Positions 7,073 to 14,157 of a stretch of 18,437 bases of DNA are shown piece after piece; position 1 is the stretch's first letter, and each line of letters starts with the position of its first letter. A program made the position numbers and the translations under genes. The stretch lies in the NCBI GenBank assembly GCA_964460485.1, contig CAYWRY010000080.1:1-18437 (forward strand). Reading direction: 5' to 3'. This DNA comes from VGRF01 sp964460485 (lineage in GTDB: Bacteria > Myxococcota_A > UBA9160 > UBA6930). The notes below the pieces were generated by a model, which saw nothing but the letters and a program-made list of their open reading frames with translations, was not told where the DNA came from and searched no databases.

Positions 7073-8296
7073 CTGTCGCGGCGCGCATTGTTAGGCGGAA
7101 TGCTGGGCGCCGCGACCGCCGGCCTCGGAGCGCGATCGCGCGCACAGACCGGAGACGAGATGGCCGCGCGCATCGCGGAGGTGATCGCCGAGTACGACGC
7201 CCAGGGCGAGCACCGCACCGGCACGCTCGTCGACGAGGCGAGCGCGCGCTGGGCGGCGCGAGAGCTCGCCGGCGCCGGCCTCGCCGCGCGTCTCGAGCGC
7301 TTCGACTTTCAGCGCTTCGTGCAGCAGCGCGCGGACGTCGTCGCCGGCAGCGAGCGGCGCCACGGCTTCGCGGCGCACGACGGCGGCATCACCGGGCCCG
7401 ACGGCGTGAGCGGCCGGCTGGGCAGGCTCGGATCGAGCGCCGAGATCGCGGTGGTGCTCGCCGCGCCGAGCCCGCGCCCGGCGCTGCTCGAACAGCTCGA
7501 GCGCCTGCGCATCGCCGGGCATCACCGCGCGATCGTCGTCCTGCCGGAGCGCGGCGCCCAGCACGGAGACCTCGCGCTGATCAACGCCGAGCGCGCCGCC
7601 ACCCCGGATGCGACGCCTCTCGTACAGCTCGCGGGCACGCACGCGTGGCCGCTCCAAAACGGGGCCGAGCGCGGTGAGACCGCGCGGGTGATCGTCGAAG
7701 CCGAGAGGGTCGCGGCTGCGGGCCTCAACGTGGTCGCGCGCCTGCGCGGGACGCAGCCGGAGCTCGATCCTTTGGTGGTCACGACGCCGCGCAGCGGCTG
7801 GTTCGCGTGCGCATCCGAGCGCGCGGGCGGGCTCGCGGCCTTCTTCGAGATCGCGCGCAGCCTGTACGACGCGCCGCCCGCGCGCGACGTGCACTTCGTC
7901 GCGACCACCGGCCACGAGCTCGGGCATCTCGGCCTGCGCGCGTGGCTCGGGGCGCATCCTGCGATTGCGCAGCGCGCGCGCGCCTGGCTTCACCTCGGAG
8001 CGAACCTCGCGGCGTCGGGCGGGCAGCTCTTCGTTCAGGCCTCGAGCGCGGAGCACGGGGAGCTGGCGCGCGCGGCCCTAGCTGCCGCGGGACGCGCCCC
8101 GGACGCGATCGCGGCCGCGGGGGCGCCTCCGCTCGGGGAGGTACGCGAGGTCGCCTCACGTCCGTACGTCTCGCTGCTGGGCACGAACCCGCTCTTCCAC
8201 ACGCCCGACGATCGCTGGCCGTACGCGGTCGACGTCGCGAAGACGGGCGCGATCTGCCGGGCGATCGTCGCGATTGCGCGCCAGCTCGCCGCGTGA
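7073..8296 (+). CDS. Tat-exported, degenerate M28 aminopeptidase-like protein (start uncertain)
   Basis: The frame encodes a Tat signal (SRRALLGG, then a hydrophobic run ending at ARSRAQ) and a domain patterned on M28 zinc aminopeptidases. Landmarks are GLNVVARLRG, then LAAFFEIARSLYD, FVATTGHELGHLGLRAWL and FHTPDDRWPYAVD. The usual first His-x-Asp and the bridging Asp appear lost (VVTTPRSGWFACASERAGG). The usual Glu-Glu pair is His-Glu inside HELGH (281-285 from this start), and the late His (about 376) remains. It may be inactive or use a changed metal site. No ATG precedes the RR motif. CTG 7073 gives the neatest Tat peptide; GTG 6974 (GAGGAA upstream) would overlap the MFS gene; TTG 7088 and ATG 7100 lose the RR. 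The receptor gene follows on the same strand. Confidence 0.75.
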   Translation: MSRRALLGGMLGAATAGLGARSRAQTGDEMAARIAEVIAEYDAQGEHRTGTLVDEASARWAARELAGAGLAARLERFDFQRFVQQRADVVAGSERRHGFAAHDGGITGPDGVSGRLGRLGSSAEIAVVLAAPSPRPALLEQLERLRIAGHHRAIVVLPERGAQHGDLALINAERAATPDATPLVQLAGTHAWPLQNGAERGETARVIVEAERVAAAGLNVVARLRGTQPELDPLVVTTPRSGWFACASERAGGLAAFFEIARSLYDAPPARDVHFVATTGHELGHLGLRAWLGAHPAIAQRARAWLHLGANLAASGGQLFVQASSAEHGELARAALAAAGRAPDAIAAAGAPPLGEVREVASRPYVSLLGTNPLFHTPDDRWPYAVDVAKTGAICRAIVAIARQLAA

Positions 8297-8349
8297 CTCC
8301 CACACGCAGCTTCGGCGTCTCCGCCCACACAGGAGAGTTTCGGCCCATA

Positions 8350-8359
8350 AAACATGTTT
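8350..8359. promoter_or_regulatory. AT-rich palindrome AAACATGTTT upstream of the receptor
   Basis: A perfect 10-bp palindrome in an AT-rich patch that stands out in this GC-rich sequence. It lies just upstream of the -10-like box at 8380 and overlaps a TTTAAA (8357-8362) that sits 17 nt before the box. It is a candidate activator or repressor site, or part of the promoter. Confidence 0.4.
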
Positions 8360-8364
8360 AAACG

Positions 8365-8388
8365 CGGACCGAATCGCGATAGGGTCCG
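8365..8388. promoter_or_regulatory. 24-bp nested dyad over the receptor -10 box (operator candidate)
   Basis: Arms CGGACC (8365-8370) and GGTCCG (8383-8388) share their centre with the inner palindrome ATCGCGAT (8373-8380). 20 of 24 positions are symmetric; only 8371-8372 and 8381-8382 break it. The dyad covers the -10-like TAGGGT, as expected for a repressor operator. The same symmetry could fold as RNA if transcription starts further upstream. Confidence 0.5.
8380..8385 (+). promoter_or_regulatory. -10-like TAGGGT box of the receptor gene
   Basis: GATAGGGT occurs here and again ahead of the MaoC-like gene (14053-14060). With TTTAAA at 8357-8362 the spacer is 17 nt. A start near 8392 would leave a leader of about 98 nt before the GTG at 8490. 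Confidence 0.4.
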
Positions 8389-8405
8389 GTCGTCCGGTGG
8401 GGGAC

Positions 8406-8460
8406 CTCCGCGGATCGCGGAGCGCTCCGGGAACCGCGCCCGGGCCGGGGAGGCCGGGCG
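8406..8460 (+). promoter_or_regulatory. Structured leader of the receptor mRNA (two hairpins)
   Basis: CTCCGCG (8406-8412) pairs perfectly with CGCGGAG (8416-8422). A second GC-rich hairpin pairs 8437-8446 with 8452-8460, leaving one bulged base. Both lie between the presumed promoter and the GGAGG at 8480-8484. No known riboswitch class is recognised, and at this GC content stems arise easily. Confidence 0.35.
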
Positions 8461-8489
8461 CACCGGACCCATCAACTCTGGAGGACTCC

Positions 8490-11006
8490 GTGGTACGACG
8501 AACGTTCCGAGGACTCGCGGTGCTGGCCCTGACCGGGGCAATCGGCGCGACCTCTGCGATGGCACAAGAAGCTGCGCCGGCTCCCGAACCCGCACCGGGT
8601 CCCGCTCAGGAGGAGATCGGCGGAATCGAAGAGATCATCGTGACCTCGCGCTTCCGCGAGGAGTCGATCCAAGACGTCCCGCTGGCGGTGCAGCAGTTCG
8701 GCCTGGAGGCCATCGAGTCGATCTCGCCGACGACGCTACGCGACTTCGACGGCCTGACGCCGAACGTCTTCATCGGCATGAACACCGCGGGCCCCGGCGC
8801 CAGCGCGATCTACATCCGCGGCTTGGGCTACGCCGACATCGAGAAGACCCAGACGCCGAACGTGGGCGTCGTGGTGGATGGCGTGTTCGTGCCCTCGAGC
8901 ACGGGGCAGTTGATCGACACGTTCGACATCGAGGCGATCGAGATCAATCGCGGGCCTCAGGCGATCCTCTGGGGACGCAACACCTCTGGCGGCACCATCG
9001 TCGTCCGCCGCGGCCAGCCGCAGCTCGGGCAATGGGACGCGAGGCTCCTGACGACCTATGGCGACTACAAGGGCCTCGGCGACGGCGGAGCGTTCAAGGT
9101 TCAGGCGGTCGCGAACGTGCCTGTCATCGAGGAGACGGTGGCCCTGAGGCTCGGGTACACGTACAAGGACGAGCAGGGCTACTCGAAGAACGTCGTGAAC
9201 GGCGATAACCGCGGGGCCGTCGACTACAACGCGCTCAACGCGAAGCTGCTGTTCCAGCCGACGGAAGAGCTCTCGCTGCTGCTCAACTGGGATTGGATCG
9301 AAGATCGCGGCGACATCCCGGCTCAGGACGCGCGTTGGGATGGAAACGACCCGTACCGCAACAAGTCCGACCGAGTGCCGAAGGAGTTAGCGCCCTACAA
9401 CCTGAGCGTCACGAGTCTCGAGGTGAACTACGACCTGCCGTTCGGCGCCAAGTTCACGTCGATCTCCGCGTACTGGGACAGCCACGACCTCGTGTATCAG
9501 GACTTCGACGCGGGCGTCAGCAACCCAGCGGATCCGACTCAGAACGATCCGCAGGCGGTGTTTGCGCGACTCCACACGCGGCGCGAGCAGGAGTTCGACG
9601 TGTTCTCGCAGGAGCTCCGGATCGTCGGCTCGGCCTTCGACGAATCGCTGAACTACGTCGCCGGCTTCTACTACGCGCGCGACGACCACGACCACAGCCA
9701 GCGCACGGAGCAGCAGCTCCAGCTTCCGGCTCCGGCCTTCGGCGGCGCATGTGTTCCGGGCATCCCGGGGTTCAGCGGGCCGACCGATCCCTCCGGTCTC
9801 TTCATCTACTGCGTGCTTCCCACGTCGTTCTCCTGGCAGCGGACGTACCTCACCAACAAGTCGTGGGCGCTGTTCGGCTCCCTCGAGTACGAGCTGCCCT
9901 GGGTCGAGGGGCTGAGGTTCAACTTCGGTGTCCGCTACATCGACGAGACCAAGGATTTCTCGACCCGCTTCGACAACATCAACAGCACGGGCACGATCGT
10001 TGGAACCCCGGTGACGAGCGAAACGCTCTGCTCGGCGAACGGCAACGTCTCGCCCTGCAAGCAGCTCGAGCTCTCCGGCGAGAACGACAGCTGGGACGAC
10101 GTCGTGTTCGAGGCGGGTGCGAGCTACCAGGTGCTCGAGAACCTGCTCGGGTACTATCGCTTCGCGCAGGGGTTCCGGTCGGGCGGGTTCAGCCTGCGCG
10201 GTTCGGATCCTGTCAACTGGCCGATCACGTTCGATCCCGAGAACGTCGACTCTCACGAAGTCGGCGTGAAGACGACCTGGTTCGACGGTCGACTCGTCGC
10301 CAACGTCGCCGGCTTCTACAGCCGCATCGAGGGGGCGCAGTTCTCGTCGATCATCTCCGGGGTTACGCCGGTCGGCACGAATACGCTGATCTTGAACGGG
10401 GATTCGGCCAAGGTCTACGGATTCGAACTCCAGACGAATCTCGAGGTGATCGAGGGTCTCGACTTCAACTTCAACCTGGGCTGGCAGGATTACAGCGACG
10501 TGACGTCGACACAGAACACACACAACCTGCCGGCTGCGGTGGGCAACACAGTGTGCTTCGTTGCCGTCGGCGGGACGTCTGAGTCGACGTGCCCCTCGAT
10601 CACGTTCGAGGATCAGGATCTCTCGCGCGTGCCGAGCCTCACCTGGAGCCTCGGGCTCGACTACCGCGTGACGTTGGGGCCGGGCGAGCTGTACCTCGCG
10701 AGCCGCGTCCGCAGGAACGACACGTTCTTCATCATCGCGCCGGCTAGGCCGTCTCCAGGGGACCAAGTGACGTTTGGTTTGCCTCCGGTCACGAACACAC
10801 CGGTGGAGCAAGGCGGATACACGCTGGTCGAGGCGAACCTCGGCTACGAGTTCCAAGTCGCCGAGCGCTCGGTGCGGATCGGGTTCGTGGGCAAGAACCT
10901 CACGGACAAGCAGTACAAGGAGCAGGAGCTGCCGCTCGGTCCGGGTGGCTTCCGCACCTGGGGACCGCCCCGCTACCTCGGTGGCGAGCTGCAGATCGAG
11001 CTGTGA
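8490..11006 (+). CDS. TonB-dependent outer-membrane receptor
   Basis: An 838-residue receptor, normal length for the family. A signal peptide (residues 1-25, ending ATSAMA before QEAAP) precedes a short proline-rich stretch. Then comes a TonB box-like IEEIIVTS (46-53) and a plug (about 60-170, with NVGVVVDGVFVP and INRGPQAILWGRNTSGGTI). The rest is a beta-barrel with many Tyr/Trp-bounded strands. It ends in GGELQIEL, so the last residue is Leu, not the usual aromatic. Loop cysteines come in close pairs: C421/C441, C514/C523 and C689/C701. The start is GTG 8490 with GGAGG 5 nt upstream; an earlier in-frame ATG at 8274 is out because it precedes the promoter and signal peptide. There is no STN domain, so no FecA-type signalling is expected. 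The type fits uptake of organic substrates as well as siderophores. GC is visibly lower than in its neighbours. Confidence 0.95.
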   Translation: MVRRTFRGLAVLALTGAIGATSAMAQEAAPAPEPAPGPAQEEIGGIEEIIVTSRFREESIQDVPLAVQQFGLEAIESISPTTLRDFDGLTPNVFIGMNTAGPGASAIYIRGLGYADIEKTQTPNVGVVVDGVFVPSSTGQLIDTFDIEAIEINRGPQAILWGRNTSGGTIVVRRGQPQLGQWDARLLTTYGDYKGLGDGGAFKVQAVANVPVIEETVALRLGYTYKDEQGYSKNVVNGDNRGAVDYNALNAKLLFQPTEELSLLLNWDWIEDRGDIPAQDARWDGNDPYRNKSDRVPKELAPYNLSVTSLEVNYDLPFGAKFTSISAYWDSHDLVYQDFDAGVSNPADPTQNDPQAVFARLHTRREQEFDVFSQELRIVGSAFDESLNYVAGFYYARDDHDHSQRTEQQLQLPAPAFGGACVPGIPGFSGPTDPSGLFIYCVLPTSFSWQRTYLTNKSWALFGSLEYELPWVEGLRFNFGVRYIDETKDFSTRFDNINSTGTIVGTPVTSETLCSANGNVSPCKQLELSGENDSWDDVVFEAGASYQVLENLLGYYRFAQGFRSGGFSLRGSDPVNWPITFDPENVDSHEVGVKTTWFDGRLVANVAGFYSRIEGAQFSSIISGVTPVGTNTLILNGDSAKVYGFELQTNLEVIEGLDFNFNLGWQDYSDVTSTQNTHNLPAAVGNTVCFVAVGGTSESTCPSITFEDQDLSRVPSLTWSLGLDYRVTLGPGELYLASRVRRNDTFFIIAPARPSPGDQVTFGLPPVTNTPVEQGGYTLVEANLGYEFQVAERSVRIGFVGKNLTDKQYKEQELPLGPGGFRTWGPPRYLGGELQIEL

Positions 11007-11025
11007 GCTTCGGTCGTCTCGGCTG

Positions 11026-11064
11026 AGCGGAGGCGGGAGCCCGCAAGGACTCCCGCCTCTCGCT
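11026..11064. terminator. Bidirectional terminator-like hairpin between convergent genes
   Basis: GAGGCGGGAG (11030-11039) pairs perfectly with CTCCCGCCTC (11050-11059) around a 10-nt loop. AGCG (11026-11029) pairs with CGCT (11061-11064) past one bulged base. It stands 20 nt after the receptor stop codon and 75 nt after the stop of the convergent MFS gene. There is no T-tract, as is common for GC-rich stem-loop terminators. Confidence 0.65.
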
Positions 11065-11138
11065 CTATCGGGATCCCATCGGGCTCAGCCGGGCGGGGCG
11101 GGGTCGGGCGCGAAGAGCCGAGCGCGTCTTCGCGGTGC

Positions 11139-12335
11139 TCACAGCCTCCGCGCGCTCGAGAGCGTCGCCACGCCCAGCAGCACCACCGCCATGCCCGCCG
11201 CTGCGAGGCGCATCGCGACGAGCGGCCCGAACGCCTCCGACAGCTGGCCTGCGAGCTGCGCGCCGAGCGGGAAGCTGCCGACGAAGCCGAGCTGGTAGGC
11301 GGCGAGGATGCGCCCGCGCTGGTCGGGCGGCGCGCTCTCCTGCACGAGCGCGCGGCTCGAGTTGATGAACACCGCGCCTCCCGTGCCCCAGGCGAGCGCG
11401 CCGAGCATGAACAGCCAGAAGGGCGGCGCGAGCGAGAGCAGCGCGAGCATGGTCGCGCCGTTCGTCATCGCGAGCAGCATCGCGCGGCCCTTGCGCGCGA
11501 TGCCGCCGCGCGCGCGGATGGCGAGCGAGCCGGCGATCGTGCCGAGCGGGAAGATCGCCTGCACGAGGCCGAACTCGAAGGCGCCGCCCTGGTAGACGTC
11601 GCGCACGACGAGCGGGAACGCGACCGCGAAGGAGCCCATGAAGAAGACGCCGATCGCAGTGACGAGGCCCACCGGCACGCGCAGCGCGGGCGTGCGCGCG
11701 ACGGTCGCCAGCCCGGCGAGCAGCGCGACGAAGGCGCTCGCGTGCGGCGGCGCGGGCGCAGGCCGCGGCAGGCGGCGCGGCGCGTAGGCGCCGAACGCCA
11801 GCAGCAGCGCAGGCACCGCGAGCGCGGCCAGCACGCTCGACCCGGCGAGCCAACCGCCGGCGAGCGTGCCCAGGAACTGTCCGCCGAACTGGAAGATGGT
11901 GAGCGCGGTGACGGCGCGCATGAGATCTGCGCCGGCCAGCGCGGAGAGCATGCCGTCGCGCGCGGGCGCGGCGAACGCCGACGCCGTGCCGAGCGCGAGG
12001 CAGAACGCGATCAGCTCGCCGCTGCCGACGCGCTCGCGCGCTAGGCCGAACGCCAGGAGCGCGAGCGGGAGCAGGGCGAGTCCGTTCGCGAGCGAGAGGA
12101 CGCGGCGCGCGTCGATGCGATCCGCGACCACGCCGCCCAGGAGTAGGAAGAAGAGCGACGGGAGCTGCAGCGCGGACTGTGCGTTGCCCATCGCCGCGCC
12201 GCCCGCGCCCATCACGCCGGCGAGCAGCCACGTGACGGAGACCTGCACCACGCCCCAGGCCGTGAACCAGGCGCCGGCGCCGCTCGCGTACCAGGGGAAC
12301 GCGGCGTGTGCGCCGCCCGGGGCCGCCGCGCTCAC
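11139..12335 (-). CDS. MFS transporter, exporter-like (MFS_3/EntS type)
   Basis: A 398-residue membrane carrier with 10-12 hydrophobic segments. The motif A loop is GGVVADRIDARR (residues 67-78). The FPWYASGAGAWFTAWG opening and overall pattern resemble the MFS_3/EntS-like branch that exports siderophores and other small molecules. The start is GTG 12335, overlapping the ligase stop codon as GTGA, so the two are translationally coupled. The frame remains open upstream through the ligase region, but that part is not transporter-like. Coupling to an acyl-CoA ligase suggests it moves a pathway substrate or product; which one is unknown. Confidence 0.88.
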   Translation of the reverse strand: MSAAAPGGAHAAFPWYASGAGAWFTAWGVVQVSVTWLLAGVMGAGGAAMGNAQSALQLPSLFFLLLGGVVADRIDARRVLSLANGLALLPLALLAFGLARERVGSGELIAFCLALGTASAFAAPARDGMLSALAGADLMRAVTALTIFQFGGQFLGTLAGGWLAGSSVLAALAVPALLLAFGAYAPRRLPRPAPAPPHASAFVALLAGLATVARTPALRVPVGLVTAIGVFFMGSFAVAFPLVVRDVYQGGAFEFGLVQAIFPLGTIAGSLAIRARGGIARKGRAMLLAMTNGATMLALLSLAPPFWLFMLGALAWGTGGAVFINSSRALVQESAPPDQRGRILAAYQLGFVGSFPLGAQLAGQLSEAFGPLVAMRLAAAGMAVVLLGVATLSSARRL

Positions 12336-13993
12336 GCGCGTCCGTCGTCGCGCGCGGCGATGCGGCGCTCGAGCTCGGCGCGCAGGCGGCGGCGGTCGAG
12401 CTTCCCGCTCGCGGTCATCGGCAGCTCGTCCCCGCTCAGCAACAGCACGTGGCGCGGCAGCTTGTAGGCGGCGAGCTCGCCGCGCAATCGCTCGCGCAGC
12501 GCCTCGGCGTCCGCGCTCGCGCCGTCGCGCAGCACCACCGCCGCGGCGACGACCTCGCCGCGCTCCGCGTGCGGCACGCCCACCACGTGCGCCGCAGACA
12601 CTTCGGGCTGCGCTTCCAGCGCGGCCTCCACCTCGCGCGGCGTCACGTTCGCGCCGCCGGTCTTGATCAGCTCGCCGAGACGCCCGAGGAAGAACAGCTG
12701 GCCCTCGGCGTCGAAGAAGCCGCGGTCGCCGGTGTGATAGAAGCCGTCGGCGTCGAAGGTCTCGGCGCGCGTTCGCTTCATCAGGCCCTGCATCAGAAAC
12801 GGGCCGCGCACGCAGATCTCTCCGGGCGCGCCGGGCGGCAACACGGCGCCCGTCTCCGGGTCGACGACCTTGTGCTCCGCACCCGGCACCGCGCGCCCGA
12901 AGCAGCCGCGCAGCCGCTCGGGCAGATCCTCGTCGGCGTCGCCGAGCGTGTGGGGCCCGAGCGTCTCGGTCATGCCGAGGCCGGCGGCGCGCAGCGCGGG
13001 GTCCTTCGGACGCCGGTCGGGCGGCAACACCGCGTAGAGATTCCCGCTGCGCACCGAGCGCAGATCCCGCTTCTCGAAGTCGGGATGCTGCGCGAGCGCG
13101 GCGCCGTAGTGCGGCCAGCCGGCGACGATCGTGGCGCGCTCGCGCTCGAGCATGGCGAGCGTGCGGCCCGGCTCGAAGGCCTCCTCCGTGAGCAGGCACG
13201 AGCCCGCCTGGAGCGTGCACAGCAGCGAGTAGACGAAGCCGCCCACCCAGAAGAACGGCATCGGCGAGTACATGCGCTCTCCGGGCCCGAGCTGGCGGTA
13301 GGCGTTGAGCCGCGCGGCGTGCTCGAAAGCGGCGCCGTGTCCGTGGATGGCGCCCTTCGGATCGCCGGTGCTGCCGGAGGTGTAGATGCAGACGAGCGGG
13401 TCGGCGGGCGAGACCTCGGCCTCGGCGGAGAGGAGCAACGCGTCGTCGACGTCGCGGCCGAGCGCTTCGAGCGCGCCCGCGCCGGGCGACGTCCACGGGC
13501 GCTCGCCGCCTGCGCCCTCCCAGACGCGCACCTCGCGCAGGAACGGCAGCGACGCGACGCGCAGCGGTGCCCCGCGCTGCGCGGCGAGCTCGGGCGCGGC
13601 GCGCTCGAGGCGCTCCAGGTAGTCGTTGCCCAGGAAGCGCGCGGTGGTGAGCAGCAGCGACACGTCGGCGTGTCGCAGCGCGAAGGCGAGCTCGCGCGCC
13701 TGCAGGAAGGTGTTGATGGGCACGACGAGCGCGCCGATCCGCGCCGCTGCCAGCCATGCGATCGCCCAGTCCGGGCCGTTCGGCAACAGCACGCCCACGC
13801 GCGCGCCCTTGCCGAGCCCGCTGGCGAGGAGCCCGCGCGCGAGCGCGCGCGACCGCTCGTCCAGCGCTCGGTAGCTGAGCGTCTGCTGCTCGTGCACGAG
13901 CGCCGGCGCGTCGCCGAGGCGCTGCGCGCGCTCGCGGGCGAAGGCGCCGGCGGTGCGTTCGGCGGACGCCCAGCTCTCCCGCGCGGCAGGCAT
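12332..13993 (-). CDS. AMP-forming acyl-CoA synthetase / ligase (ANL superfamily)
   Basis: A 553-residue adenylate-forming ligase, full length. It activates a carboxylic acid with ATP and then loads CoA. The motifs are intact: P-loop YTSGSTGDPKG (residues 204-214), GMTET (340-344), YHTGD with D423 binding the ribose, and TASGKL with K531, the adenylation-step Lys of the C-terminal domain. There is no signal peptide. The ATG at 13993 has GAGGAG 6 nt upstream; another ATG at 14011 lacks one. It diverges from the MaoC-like gene, 164 nt apart, and overlaps the MFS exporter by 4 nt. In this setting it probably makes the CoA thioester that the neighbouring enzymes process. The acid it accepts cannot be told from sequence by eye. 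Confidence 0.93.
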   Translation of the reverse strand: MPAARESWASAERTAGAFARERAQRLGDAPALVHEQQTLSYRALDERSRALARGLLASGLGKGARVGVLLPNGPDWAIAWLAAARIGALVVPINTFLQARELAFALRHADVSLLLTTARFLGNDYLERLERAAPELAAQRGAPLRVASLPFLREVRVWEGAGGERPWTSPGAGALEALGRDVDDALLLSAEAEVSPADPLVCIYTSGSTGDPKGAIHGHGAAFEHAARLNAYRQLGPGERMYSPMPFFWVGGFVYSLLCTLQAGSCLLTEEAFEPGRTLAMLERERATIVAGWPHYGAALAQHPDFEKRDLRSVRSGNLYAVLPPDRRPKDPALRAAGLGMTETLGPHTLGDADEDLPERLRGCFGRAVPGAEHKVVDPETGAVLPPGAPGEICVRGPFLMQGLMKRTRAETFDADGFYHTGDRGFFDAEGQLFFLGRLGELIKTGGANVTPREVEAALEAQPEVSAAHVVGVPHAERGEVVAAAVVLRDGASADAEALRERLRGELAAYKLPRHVLLLSGDELPMTASGKLDRRRLRAELERRIAARDDGRA

Positions 13994-14054
13994 CGCGTTC
14001 TCCTCGCGCATTCTGCCACGGGCGGTCGCGCGGCCGGCGCGCGATTCGCCGTGA

Positions 14055-14060
14055 TAGGGT
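14055..14060 (+). promoter_or_regulatory. -10-like TAGGGT box of the MaoC-SDR operon
   Basis: GATAGGGT matches the box ahead of the receptor gene exactly over eight bases. It lies in the divergent gap, 97 nt before the ATG at 14158. No -35 is evident. A start near 14067 would place the large hairpin at 14072-14112 at the very 5' end of the mRNA. Confidence 0.4.
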
Positions 14061-14071
14061 GCCCGCGCCAA

Positions 14072-14112
14072 GCGGATCAGCGGCGGCGCGAAGCGCCGAC
14101 CGCTGCATCCGC
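14072..14112 (+). promoter_or_regulatory. 18-bp leader hairpin before the MaoC-like gene
   Basis: The 5' arm 14072-14089 pairs with the 3' arm 14093-14112 over 18 bp, broken only by two bulged bases (A14099, C14106), around a GAA loop. It ends 45 nt before the ATG and leaves the GGAGGAGG ribosome site free. No T-tract follows, so an attenuator, an RNA-stabilising 5' stem or a protein site are all possible. Confidence 0.55.
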
Positions 14113-14157
14113 CAAGCACCGCGACCGCACAGGCCCTCGGAGGAGGCGAACGCCGCG

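Noticed and set aside
8274..8489. Upstream ATG at 8274 for the receptor
   Set aside because: It overlaps the M28-like stop and would put 72 non-family residues before the signal peptide; GGAGG precedes the GTG at 8490.
11071..11110. Possible further GGGGTC-type repeat after the receptor terminator
   Set aside because: CCCATCGGGCTCAGCC and GGGGTCGGGC are suggestive, but the arms do not pair and the spacing differs from the other copies.
11065..12231. Minus-strand frame at 11065-12231
   Set aside because: It is an Arg-rich shadow of the MFS gene with no membrane pattern, and its end runs toward the terminator hairpin.
14059..14157. Earlier ATG at 14059 for the MaoC-like gene
   Set aside because: It overlaps the -10-like box and the leader hairpin and lacks a ribosome site; GGAGGAGG precedes 14158.
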